NCBI GenBank assembly: GCA_030589835.1
Contig: JAUUZS010000224.1
Coordinates: forward strand, 1 to 6,978
DNA from: Cyclobacteriaceae bacterium
GTDB lineage: Bacteria; Bacteroidota; Bacteroidia; Cytophagales; Cyclobacteriaceae
Direction of reading: 5' to 3'
Length of the DNA: 6,978 nucleotides
The notes below the pieces were generated by a model. It made no database searches and had not been told where the DNA came from. It worked only from the letters and a program-made list of their open reading frames with translations. The translations under genes were made by a program, and so were the position numbers. Below, in pieces: positions 1-6,450 of this stretch (its first letter is position 1; the number at the start of each line of letters is the position of its first letter).

Positions 1-14
1 AAGAGGTACAGTTT

Positions 15-338
15 GTGGAAAATCTTAATGACATCGTTGAAGTAATACAGTGGTACCAGCATCAAATCCATATAAAACTCAAAAGGGCAATCCATGGAAA
101 GCTGGAAGAAGAGCAAGAGCCTGCCGATGAATTTCCTAAAGATTCGGATGGCTCTGCCAAAGTAGCGTTGATCGGGATAGATCGATCTATTGCAGCCTGG
201 GGCATGATCCTTTCCCTGTTCCCTGAACAAGAGGATGAGACCTTCAAAAACTTGGTTTTATTGGAAAAGCTCCGTAAGACAGCAGAAAAAGAATTTCCGG
301 ATGCACGGTCGTTTCATCGCGCAGGTTTTGATGATTAG
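15..338 (+). CDS. Conserved hypothetical protein, possibly 5'-truncated by the window edge
   Basis: The 107-residue product is predicted cytoplasmic: it has no signal peptide or membrane segment, and it is rich in charged residues. The first ~28 residues form a likely amphipathic helix (VIQWYQHQIHIKLKRAI). An acidic, probably flexible stretch (EEEQEPADEF) follows, then the best-conserved-looking part, KVALIGIDRSIAAWGMIL at about residues 49-66, and a charged helix ending in FHRAGFDD. I recall similar ~100-residue proteins of unknown function in Cytophagales, but I cannot assign a role. The start is uncertain. GTG at 15 has an AGAGG 8 bases upstream, yet the frame stays open (EVQF) to the window edge, so the true start may lie outside. 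The stop is TAG at 336-338. The gene is convergent with the DUF2807 gene, with a 37-bp gap. Confidence 0.7.
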   Translation: MENLNDIVEVIQWYQHQIHIKLKRAIHGKLEEEQEPADEFPKDSDGSAKVALIGIDRSIAAWGMILSLFPEQEDETFKNLVLLEKLRKTAEKEFPDARSFHRAGFDD

Positions 339-375
339 GCTGTCATGTTGCAGCGTGTACATTTTCCATATCCAA

Positions 376-1074
376 TTAATGCCTATTCACACTTCCCAGA
401 CCCGAGGCATCAATAGAGACATCTTCGGGATCACCATAATAGTCAATTGACCCTATACCGTTTGCCTCGCCCTTGAATTTGGTGCTGGCAAATACCTTCA
501 CGCTTCCAATTCCGTTTGATTCCACGATGGTATATTTACTACGCAAATCTTGAGCTTCATAATTGCCGATACCTGAAAATTCCACTTTGTGATAATCTGT
601 TTCCCCTTCGATCTCGAAATTTCCAACACCTGAAATTTGGGCTATTATTTTATCCGATTTAATATTTAGTTCTACGTTGCCTGCCCCTTCAAATTCAAGC
701 TTGAAATTGCTGGTTTTTATTTGATTTTCACACTGCAGATCAACAGCGCCTTCGATTTCCAGTTTTTCTAAGTCCTTAAAATCGATATATAATTCAATTG
801 CTCTGTTTTTTTTATAGTTATTCCCTTCCAATTCAATGCTTAGTTCTCCTCCTCCGGAGGTGACTTCCAATCTATCTAAATAGTCTTCCTTGGCGATTAC
901 GGTCAGCTCGCATTTATCTGACTGCCTAAGATGAACTTCGTATGGGCCTTTCAGGTAAATTCTTGAAAAATCATCAATATTATATGTTTTTTCAATTTTG
1001 TCACCAGCAAAAACGGTTGTGATGGATATGAGAATAAATACTGCGAGCAATTTGGTAAAAATATATGTTTTCAT
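376..1074 (-). CDS. Secreted DUF2807 (GIN, head domain) protein
   Basis: A 232-residue exported protein. Residues 1-23 are a signal peptide (MKTYIF, a hydrophobic core, then VFA before GD). Residues ~29-213 match the putative auto-transporter adhesin head GIN domain (DUF2807), common in Bacteroidota and thought to fold as a parallel beta-helix. The opening segment (FSRIYLKGPYEVHLRQ, about 36-51) is typical of the family. After it a G-[AVIL]-G-[NS] motif recurs at about residues 130, 149, 168, 188, 206 and 225, every 18-20 residues, as expected for one beta-helix rung per repeat. There are only two cysteines in the mature part (55 and 115). No lipobox, sortase or PorSS-type C-terminal sorting domain is seen, so periplasmic or outer-surface location is unresolved. 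The molecular function of the family is unknown; adhesion is only a suggestion from its name. The gene stands alone and is divergent from ffh. The start ATG is preceded by an A-rich tract with no Shine-Dalgarno sequence. Confidence 0.9.
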   Translation of the reverse strand: MKTYIFTKLLAVFILISITTVFAGDKIEKTYNIDDFSRIYLKGPYEVHLRQSDKCELTVIAKEDYLDRLEVTSGGGELSIELEGNNYKKNRAIELYIDFKDLEKLEIEGAVDLQCENQIKTSNFKLEFEGAGNVELNIKSDKIIAQISGVGNFEIEGETDYHKVEFSGIGNYEAQDLRSKYTIVESNGIGSVKVFASTKFKGEANGIGSIDYYGDPEDVSIDASGLGSVNRH

Positions 1075-1157
1075 TTTTTGTTGATTTTTAAGACAAATGG
1101 AAGATCAAAATACATGCCATTAGCTTAAATGCATTTGTTTGGACATTTTCAACCTTT

Positions 1158-1180
1158 AAGTGTACTAAAACCGTACACTT
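1158..1180. repeat. Perfect 8-bp inverted repeat in the divergent DUF2807/ffh spacer
   Basis: AAGTGTAC at 1158-1165 and GTACACTT at 1173-1180 are perfect reverse complements separated by a 7-base loop (TAAAACC). It lies 84 bp before the DUF2807 start and 136 bp before the ffh start. No T-run follows on either strand, so a terminator is unlikely. A dimeric-regulator operator is the simplest reading, but no regulator is identified. Confidence 0.5.
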
Positions 1181-1188
1181 TATTGATC

Positions 1189-1208
1189 GATATTAATCAA
1201 TTAATATC
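1189..1208. repeat. Perfect 9-bp palindrome (GATATTAAT-CA-ATTAATATC)
   Basis: The arms GATATTAAT (1189-1197) and ATTAATATC (1200-1208) are exact reverse complements around a 2-base centre. It lies 8 bp after the preceding inverted repeat in the same divergent spacer. The close spacing of two perfect dyads suggests a shared cis-regulatory region. The arms are AT-rich, so part of the symmetry could arise by chance. Confidence 0.45.
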
Positions 1209-1291
1209 CGTCCTTAAAGGAAAAAGCAAGTTCAATTTAATCAATTTGGCACTTACAAGATATTATTTCCATACGATAAATATATTTCTAT

Positions 1292-1299
1292 TATTTTTG
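1292..1299 (+). promoter_or_regulatory. Bacteroidota -7 promoter box of ffh
   Basis: TATTTTTG matches the TAnnTTTG consensus of the Bacteroidota primary sigma factor exactly. It ends 16 bases before the ffh ATG, so the expected transcription start leaves a leader of only about 10-13 nt. The nearest clear TTTG (1245-1248) is too far upstream to be its -33 element, so the -33 half is weak or absent. Confidence 0.5.
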
Positions 1300-1315
1300 C
1301 AAAAAAACAAGCGAT

Positions 1316-2647
1316 ATGTTCGACAATTTAAGTATCAAGCTAGACCATGCCTTTAAGACCTTAAAAGGACAAGGAAGGATATCAGAGATAAATGTTGCCA
1401 AAACAGTAAAAGAAATCCGTAAGGCATTGATTGATGCGGATGTAAATTACAAAGTTGCTAAGGAAGTTACTGATAAGATCAGGGAGGAGGCATTAGGCCG
1501 CGATGTACTTATTTCTGTTTCTCCTGGTCAACTATTGGTAAAAATCACCCAGGAAAAGCTTGCCGAGCTGATGGGTGGGGCAAAAGTTGATATAGATGTA
1601 AAAGGTGATCCTGCTGTGGTGTTGATTTCGGGCCTTCAGGGATCAGGTAAAACAACCTTTACCGGCAAGCTTGCCAATCTATTAAAAAAGCAGGGAAGAA
1701 ATGTTTTACTGGCGGCTTGTGATATATACAGGCCAGCTGCCATCGACCAGCTGAAAGTACTCGGAGAGCAAATCGGTGTTGAAGTTTATGCAGAACCTGA
1801 AAATAAGGATGCGGTAAAAATCGCGAAAAATGCTATTGCCCATGCCAAAACAAACGGTTATAAAGTCCTTATAGTTGATACGGCAGGTCGTCTGGCGGTC
1901 AATGAGGAGATGATGGATGAAATAGCAGCACTCAAAAAAGTACTAAATCCTTCTGAGACGCTTTTTGTGGTCGACTCTATGACAGGTCAGGATGCTGTGA
2001 ATACTGCCAAAACATTTGATGAGCGTTTGAATTTTAATGGTGTTGTTCTTACAAAACTCGATGGTGATTCACGAGGTGGAGCAGCTCTTTCTATTCGGAA
2101 TGTGGTTGAAAAACCTATTAAATATATCAGTACCGGGGAAAAAATGGATGCCATCGATGTATTCCATCCTGACCGTATGGCTCAGCGAATCTTGGGTATG
2201 GGCGATGTAGTGTCTCTTGTGGAGCGTGCCCAGCAAAATTTCAATGAGGAAGAGGCGATGCGCCTCAACAAAAAGATCCGTAAGAATCAATTTAATTTCG
2301 ATGATTTCCTGTCTCAGTTGGAGCAGATCAAAAAGATGGGAAACATCAAAGACCTGGTGGGTATGATACCAGGCATGGGCAAGGCTATGAAAGGGCTTGA
2401 TGTAGATGATGATTCCTTCAAACCTATTGAGGCGATTATCAAATCCATGACAAAAAAGGAAAGATCCACCCCGGATATGATTGATGGTAGCCGGAGAAAA
2501 AGAATTGCAACAGGTAGTGGCACGAGCATTCAGCAAGTCAATAGCCTGATGAAGCAGTTTGCAGATATGCGTAAGCTTATGAAAACCATGAACAAAATGG
2601 GAGGGGGCAAAAGAGCTTTGGCAAATATTAATCCTTTTGGGAAGTAA
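1316..2647 (+). CDS. ffh: Signal recognition particle GTPase Ffh (SRP54)
   Basis: Ffh binds SRP RNA and the signal sequences of nascent membrane and secreted proteins, and docks ribosomes at the membrane through its GTPase partner FtsY. The 443-residue length is normal for the family. Residues 1-~90 are the helical N domain. Residues ~100-295 are the NG GTPase domain, with the P-loop GLQGSGKTT (106-114), DIYRPAAIDQL (136-146), DTAGR (188-192), GQDAVNTA (224-231) and TKLDGDSRGG (246-255). Residues ~296-443 are the methionine-rich M domain, with the RNA-binding helix-turn-helix signature SRRKRIATGSG (392-402) and Met-rich helices that line the signal-peptide groove. All key motifs are intact. 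The start MFDNLS is the usual Ffh N-terminus, and an exact -7 box lies 16 bases before it. The gene appears monocistronic and ends 63 bp from the convergent DUF1080 gene. The SRP RNA gene was not recognised in this window. Confidence 0.98.
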   Translation: MFDNLSIKLDHAFKTLKGQGRISEINVAKTVKEIRKALIDADVNYKVAKEVTDKIREEALGRDVLISVSPGQLLVKITQEKLAELMGGAKVDIDVKGDPAVVLISGLQGSGKTTFTGKLANLLKKQGRNVLLAACDIYRPAAIDQLKVLGEQIGVEVYAEPENKDAVKIAKNAIAHAKTNGYKVLIVDTAGRLAVNEEMMDEIAALKKVLNPSETLFVVDSMTGQDAVNTAKTFDERLNFNGVVLTKLDGDSRGGAALSIRNVVEKPIKYISTGEKMDAIDVFHPDRMAQRILGMGDVVSLVERAQQNFNEEEAMRLNKKIRKNQFNFDDFLSQLEQIKKMGNIKDLVGMIPGMGKAMKGLDVDDDSFKPIEAIIKSMTKKERSTPDMIDGSRRKRIATGSGTSIQQVNSLMKQFADMRKLMKTMNKMGGGKRALANINPFGK

Positions 2648-2663
2648 AGGACTCCATCAAAAG

Positions 2664-2701
2664 CCAGACAGATTTCTAAAACGCTTTCAAAACCTGTCTG
2701 G
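2664..2701. terminator. Hairpin between convergent ffh and the DUF1080 gene
   Basis: CCAGACAG (2664-2671) and CTGTCTGG (2694-2701) form a perfect 8-bp stem around a 22-base loop, 16 bp after the ffh stop and 10 bp after the end of the DUF1080 gene. It is followed by only a short T-run (TTTG on +, CTTTTG on -). The position between two converging genes supports a shared bidirectional terminator, but the long loop and short U-tracts make it a weak one. Confidence 0.5.
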
Positions 2702-2710
2702 TTTGTGCAT

Positions 2711-3502
2711 CTAAAAATTCGTGTCCGCGTCCTTCAGATCCAATTCTTTAATCCATATATTTCTGTACAGCACAGGATGGCCTTCGGCCTGGAGCTTTAT
2801 TCCACCTGGAGTATCCGTGATGCCTTTTCCTCCATCATTTCCCCCATCGAGGCCGGAATTTTCACCCCCCCAAACCTGGTTGATTGGTACATTGACATGT
2901 ACTTTTTGGCCGTTGAAATAGACGGTAACGATAGGCCTCTCTGTTTTTTTGCCATTTTCAAACCGTGCAGCCCGAAACGTGATATCATAAGCATTCCATT
3001 TTCCAACACCCTTATAGGCAAAATAAGGGGATTCGGTTTCATTGATTACCGCACCCATACCATGTTTGGTTTTATCGCCATCCAAAACCTGAATTTCATA
3101 GCGGTTTTGAAGGTAAACACCGCTGTTGCCACCTTTCTTTTCTACAAAAAATTCTACATGCAATCTGAAATCTCGATATTTCTTTTTGGTTACAATGTCG
3201 GCAGTGCCATATTTGCCACCTTTTGCATTGGGGTCATTGCTATCCATGACCGTACCTTTACTTACCGGATCATCTACCACTTCCCATTTGATGGGCAGCT
3301 CAGAAGAAAACCTGGGGCCTTCCCAATAGGTCCATTTTTCATCCAGCATTTCCCGAGATCCGTCAAATAGTATTTCAGCATTTTTCGGGGCTTTCGTACC
3401 GACGCCAACTTTTTCTTTAAGGATAGAAACCAAACCCATAGAAATCAGGAGGACAATTAGCAATACAGGCGCCAGGATAGCATGATTATTCAGTTTTTTC
3501 AT
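2711..3502 (-). CDS. DUF1080 protein (3-keto-disaccharide hydrolase-like), membrane-anchored or exported
   Basis: A 263-residue envelope protein. Residues ~9-27 are a hydrophobic N-terminal segment with no lipobox cysteine and no clear AxA site, so it may be an uncleaved anchor rather than a signal peptide. Residues ~42-255 match the DUF1080 / 3-keto-disaccharide hydrolase family (PF06439), a concanavalin-like beta-sandwich. Signatures in order are FDGSREMLDEKW (46-57), YRDFRLHVEFF (109-119), GNSGVYLQNRYEIQVLD (125-141), GKWNAYDITFRAARF (167-181), VYFNGQKVHVNV (194-205) and GGIKLQAEGHPVLYRNIWI (233-251). Characterised members cleave 3-keto-glycosides formed by oxidoreductases, but most members are uncharacterised, so the substrate here is unknown. 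No partner dehydrogenase or isomerase lies in the window. A strong hairpin at 3543-3590 isolates the gene from the TonB receptor upstream, so the two probably do not share a transcript. Confidence 0.9.
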   Translation of the reverse strand: MKKLNNHAILAPVLLIVLLISMGLVSILKEKVGVGTKAPKNAEILFDGSREMLDEKWTYWEGPRFSSELPIKWEVVDDPVSKGTVMDSNDPNAKGGKYGTADIVTKKKYRDFRLHVEFFVEKKGGNSGVYLQNRYEIQVLDGDKTKHGMGAVINETESPYFAYKGVGKWNAYDITFRAARFENGKKTERPIVTVYFNGQKVHVNVPINQVWGGENSGLDGGNDGGKGITDTPGGIKLQAEGHPVLYRNIWIKELDLKDADTNF

Positions 3503-3542
3503 TTCGGATTATTAAGTGTTTTAAAATTAGGGGAAGAAAGAT

Positions 3543-3590
3543 AAGAAAAAACCAGATGATTCATCATAATTAATCATCTGATTTTATCTT
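3543..3590 (-). terminator. Strong intrinsic terminator downstream of the TonB receptor
   Basis: CAGATGATT (3553-3561) and AATCATCTG (3572-3580) form a perfect 9-bp stem with a 10-base loop. The pairing extends outward through A/T tracts (AAGA...AAAA against TTTT...TCTT) with single mismatches. On the minus strand the stem is followed by GTTTTTTCTT, a good U-tract, 18 bp after the receptor's stop codon. The opposite side also gives a T-rich tail on the plus strand, so it could work in both directions. Confidence 0.75.
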
Positions 3591-3607
3591 CAGGATACCT
3601 TTAAACT

Positions 3608-5884
3608 CTAAAACCGTAATTTTAAGCCAACTCTAAACGATCTTCCCGGCTCATAAAACATACCAGTTTCACTTTGATTTTGGTATGGTCTCGATAAGTG
3701 CTCGAAGTAGTTGGCGTTGAGCATGTTTTTCAAGGCGAAATTAAGATCAATATTTTTTAGCGGTGAATATCCTGCCATCAGATCAAAAACGTTGAATCCA
3801 GGTGTTTCAGATTCATTGAATGATTCGGATACCCTGTCTTGCTCTGCCACAAACCTTCCCTTGAACTCAGTCCAGAATTTCTCTTTTTCATATTTAATGG
3901 AAATCAAACCTGTCAGTGGAGGGATCTCGGCCAATGGCTCATCGAAATCCTCATTTTGGGCATGAGTGTAGTACGCTCCGAGCATCCCTGAAAAATCGTC
4001 GGTAAAAGAATAACCAATTTCCGCATCAAACCCTGTTTGCCAGGATTTATCGATGTTGACAAACCTTTTGGCATAAAGAGGTTCTGTGCCGGGCATATAT
4101 TTTCTTGGGAGCGATTCATCAACAATTGCAGTGATATAATTTTTCATTTTAGAATAAAAAACGTTTCCACTCCAAAAGAATTTACCGTTTATATTTTTGA
4201 TGCTCAGGTCTACCTGATTATTGACTTCTGATTTCAGGTTGGGATTGCCTACATATTCATAGGCATCCATACCGATGGTGAAATGGTTGATATATCGTTC
4301 AAGCAATTGGGCGGCACGTTGTCCCCGGCCAAGCGAAAGCTGCAACAGACCGTTTTCACCAAAGTTGTAATTGATGCTTGATGTCACACTTACGTTAAGC
4401 TCTGCATCGGGATCCACTTCGCCATACAGCAATGTAAAATCAGGGGCAACGTTATCCGCTCCGGACTTTACGTAATCCAATCTTCCGGCAAGCAGCAAAT
4501 CCCAACTTTCATTGATTAAGAAATTGGCTTCAGTAAACAGTCCCACATCATGCAACCAGGAGTCTTGCCATATAAGATCCGTAAATTCTTTGGGAGGATC
4601 CAATGGATTTCCATTCATGATTTTTACGATTCTATTTCTAACGCCGTCTTTTGCTACAGATCGCAGGTCCATACCCAGAAAAACGATTGACTTGTTGGAA
4701 GCTTTCAAGCCCAATTCCAGTCTTCCCCCATAGGTGCTTGAGTTAACAGGGGACTGCGCATCTACCATCATAAAGCTGGGCCTGTTTTCATTGGTCATCA
4801 GGTGATCGATATAGGTATAATATGCTTTGGCATTGATGCTGGAAAGCTTGTCGCCAATGTTGCGAACCCCGTAGTCCAGTGACAATATGCTGCTGTTATC
4901 CTTTGGGGAATCCATAGGAAGGGAAGCGTGTTTGATGTCCTTTCCAAAAGATTGCCTCCAGCTGAGCTGAAGCCTTTGATTTGCCGTCGGATTGAATCCA
5001 AATTTAGTGGCATAATTGTAGGTTTGGAATGAGCTGGGAATGGTTTCCCCGTCACCATTTTTATAATCATCAAAGGAGATGGCCCCACCCTGAATCGATA
5101 CATCGTACTTTTTGCCAATAGCGGTTATTGCTCCGCGTCCGGTAATGCCATTTCCATTTACTTCGTAACCTCCTTCCAATTCACCATTAAACTCAAATTC
5201 GTCTGATGAGCTTGGCTTATTGGTAATGATGTTAATCAGTCCCCCCATTGTTTGACCAAAACGAACACTATAAGGCCCCTTGACCAATTCTATGCGATCA
5301 ATTTCTGCCGGAGAAATCTGAGTAGAAGCCGGATCCATCCGGTTGGGACAAGCTCCGGAAATGACCACTCCTCCGTCATAAATGAGATTGAGTTGTTCAT
5401 ACTTAAATGATCTGAATACAGGATCCATTGCATAACCACCCCTTTTAATAATACTAAATCCAGCCTTGTCGCCGAAAATATCCCCTATATTTTTAGGGTT
5501 GTTTCTCATAATGGTAGTTTGGTCAATCCTTTGCTGGGAAACCAGCGGCCTGCCATCTGAGGAGATAAGCACCTCCTCCAGCACTTTTACGGAACTTTTG
5601 AGTTTTATACTCAACACTTCTTGATTAGAAAACCGGACAAAATCTTCGTAGGCCTCATAGCCAAGACGTGTAATGGTTATTTTGTTGTGCATATCATCAG
5701 AATGTTTCAATTCAAACGCTCCGTTCTCATCTGAAAAGACATACTGTTGCTGGTAGAAAATGGTGGCTTCTGTAATACTTTCACCTGTCTGCTGATCTAC
5801 TAATTTTCCCTGAATTGTGGTTTGCTGGGCCTCGGCAATTAGGGAGTAAAATATTAGAAATATAAAATATACTGTTTTTTTCAT
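3608..5884 (-). CDS. TonB-dependent receptor, OprC/NosA-like (predicted copper uptake)
   Basis: A 758-residue outer-membrane active transporter. Residues 1-19 are a signal peptide (cleavage after AEA). Residues ~22-97 are a carboxypeptidase-regulatory-like beta-sandwich (TIQGKLVDQQTGESITEATI), usual in Bacteroidota. VLEEVLIS (101-108) is the likely TonB box. Residues ~115-225 are the plug, with IELVKGPYSVRFG and GGLINIIT. The rest is the 22-strand barrel, ending in an aromatic residue (LKLRF). The plug carries GACPNRMDP with C179 and M183, a CxxxM motif. C179 is the only cysteine in the protein. H361-x-M363 follows in the barrel, and KHASLPMD lies at 318-325. These match my memory of the copper receptor OprC, whose CxxxM and HxM residues bind copper with nearly the same spacing, so copper is the predicted substrate. 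The gene starts 137 bp after the Cys-rich gene in the same direction. No convincing -7 box is seen before it. Confidence 0.93.
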   Translation of the reverse strand: MKKTVYFIFLIFYSLIAEAQQTTIQGKLVDQQTGESITEATIFYQQQYVFSDENGAFELKHSDDMHNKITITRLGYEAYEDFVRFSNQEVLSIKLKSSVKVLEEVLISSDGRPLVSQQRIDQTTIMRNNPKNIGDIFGDKAGFSIIKRGGYAMDPVFRSFKYEQLNLIYDGGVVISGACPNRMDPASTQISPAEIDRIELVKGPYSVRFGQTMGGLINIITNKPSSSDEFEFNGELEGGYEVNGNGITGRGAITAIGKKYDVSIQGGAISFDDYKNGDGETIPSSFQTYNYATKFGFNPTANQRLQLSWRQSFGKDIKHASLPMDSPKDNSSILSLDYGVRNIGDKLSSINAKAYYTYIDHLMTNENRPSFMMVDAQSPVNSSTYGGRLELGLKASNKSIVFLGMDLRSVAKDGVRNRIVKIMNGNPLDPPKEFTDLIWQDSWLHDVGLFTEANFLINESWDLLLAGRLDYVKSGADNVAPDFTLLYGEVDPDAELNVSVTSSINYNFGENGLLQLSLGRGQRAAQLLERYINHFTIGMDAYEYVGNPNLKSEVNNQVDLSIKNINGKFFWSGNVFYSKMKNYITAIVDESLPRKYMPGTEPLYAKRFVNIDKSWQTGFDAEIGYSFTDDFSGMLGAYYTHAQNEDFDEPLAEIPPLTGLISIKYEKEKFWTEFKGRFVAEQDRVSESFNESETPGFNVFDLMAGYSPLKNIDLNFALKNMLNANYFEHLSRPYQNQSETGMFYEPGRSFRVGLKLRF

Positions 5885-5978
5885 TGCAATAATTCTTTTA
5901 GTATAAGAGGGATTGCTATCCTTCTTAACAATGGTTGGACATAATTTGGTGAACAGAATTCTTCTCTAAAACCCTTTT

Positions 5979-5999
5979 AAATCAATTGTCAATTGATTT
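5979..5999. promoter_or_regulatory. 21-bp near-perfect palindrome upstream of the TonB receptor (putative operator)
   Basis: AAATCAATTG (5979-5988) and CAATTGATTT (5990-5999) are perfect 10-bp reverse complements around one central base. With a 1-base centre it is better suited to protein binding than to an RNA hairpin, and no U-tract follows on the minus strand. It lies 94 bp upstream of the receptor start codon and 22 bp after the Cys-rich gene's stop, where an operator for the receptor would be expected. Confidence 0.45.
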
Positions 6000-6000
6000 C

Positions 6001-6014
6001 GGTTTGTGGTTTGT
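6001..6014. repeat. Tandem 7-bp direct repeat GGTTTGT x2
   Basis: Two head-to-tail copies of GGTTTGT occupy 6001-6007 and 6008-6014. They lie one base from the 21-bp palindrome and 7 bp from the end of the Cys-rich gene. On the minus strand they read ACAAACCACAAACC. They may be part of the same regulatory region, but two short copies can also occur by chance. Confidence 0.35.
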
Positions 6015-6021
6015 TTTTTAG

Positions 6022-6438
6022 TTAAGAACCGTTCACGGTTAGAGTAATCGTATTTGTTGACAAAGAGGGCCACACTTTTGGAGGGTGGAAAACAAAATGC
6101 GGAAAGTCATATTGATATGGATCAATAATATAGCTTGGTTGAAGATTTTTCACCGTATTTATCGACAAGAAATCCATTTTTTCATAGCTGAGAAATTCAA
6201 GCATTTTGTATTGTTGGTCCGATATGAGTTTAGCTTCGGATTCGTCTTTTTGATGTCCTTCGAGCATCTTTTCAAGATAACAGGAAGCCCGGCATTGCGA
6301 AATTCCCTCATCTATGTAAAGGCAGTACTTTTGGGTATAATCGTCTTGATTCCAATAAAAATCAATCAATATCCATGAGGGCTGAAGTGACCCGGCCAAA
6401 TAAATCAATAAGAAAGATATGGAAAACACATATTTCAT
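6022..6438 (-). CDS. Small Cys/His-rich envelope protein paired with the TonB receptor
   Basis: A 138-residue protein with a hydrophobic N-terminus (about residues 4-27, MKYVFSISFLLIYLAGSLQP). It is either a signal peptide or a membrane anchor. The anchor reading fits relatives, which begin similarly and run into LIDFYWNQ. C39, C49 and C53 form a C-x9-C-x3-C cluster ending in CYLEKML. In relatives I recall from Bacteroidota this region reads roughly CxNKxxPxxxCNGKCYLxKQL; here the NGK between the last two cysteines is replaced by RAS. H114 and H118 lie in FPHFVFHPP, also a recurring C-terminal motif. Cysteines plus histidines suggest metal or thiol chemistry in the periplasm, but no function is established to my knowledge. 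It precedes the OprC-like receptor in the same direction, 137 bp apart, which suggests a shared role in copper handling. The start ATG is preceded at 6444-6450 by TAATTTG (minus strand), one base short of a -7 box. Confidence 0.85.
   Translation of the reverse strand: MKYVFSISFLLIYLAGSLQPSWILIDFYWNQDDYTQKYCLYIDEGISQCRASCYLEKMLEGHQKDESEAKLISDQQYKMLEFLSYEKMDFLSINTVKNLQPSYIIDPYQYDFPHFVFHPPKVWPSLSTNTITLTVNGS
6027..6040 (-). other. Compact hairpin overlapping the end of the Cys-rich gene
   Basis: AACCGT (6027-6032) and ACGGTT (6035-6040) are perfect reverse complements. As RNA on the minus strand this folds as AACCG-UGAA-CGGUU, a 5-bp stem with a tetraloop, ending 3 bases before the TAA stop. The sequence that follows is A-rich rather than U-rich, so it is not a standard terminator; it could stabilise or process the mRNA. 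Confidence 0.3.
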
Positions 6439-6443
6439 GCCTG

Positions 6444-6450
6444 CAAATTA
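6444..6450 (-). promoter_or_regulatory. Possible -7 box of the Cys-rich gene
   Basis: On the minus strand TAATTTG ends 5 bases before the ATG, resembling TAnnTTTG with one base missing. A promoter here would give an almost leaderless mRNA. No clear TTTG or TTG is found at the right distance upstream, so support is weak. Confidence 0.2.

Noticed and set aside
339..375. GCTG...CAGC short repeat between the first two genes as a terminator
   Set aside because: Only a 4-bp stem and no T-run; too weak to call.
1075..1315. Possible SRP RNA gene next to ffh
   Set aside because: The conserved SRP RNA apical loop (GGAAG...AGCAGC-like) is not seen here or elsewhere in the window.
1129..1356. 75-codon plus-strand frame running into the start of ffh
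   Set aside because: It overlaps ffh out of frame, covers the dyads and the promoter, and its translation is AT-driven with no motif.
2069..2536. 155-codon minus-strand frame inside ffh
   Set aside because: It is antisense to the highly conserved G and M domains of Ffh and has no plausible product.
2705..3370. 221-codon open frame on the plus strand opposite the DUF1080 gene
   Set aside because: It lies almost wholly antisense to a gene with clear family motifs, and its translation shows no recognisable domain; it is a shadow frame.
6085..6378. 97-codon plus-strand frame opposite the Cys-rich gene
   Set aside because: The minus-strand frame carries the C-x9-C-x3-C and FHPP motifs and a good signal sequence, so the plus frame is a shadow.
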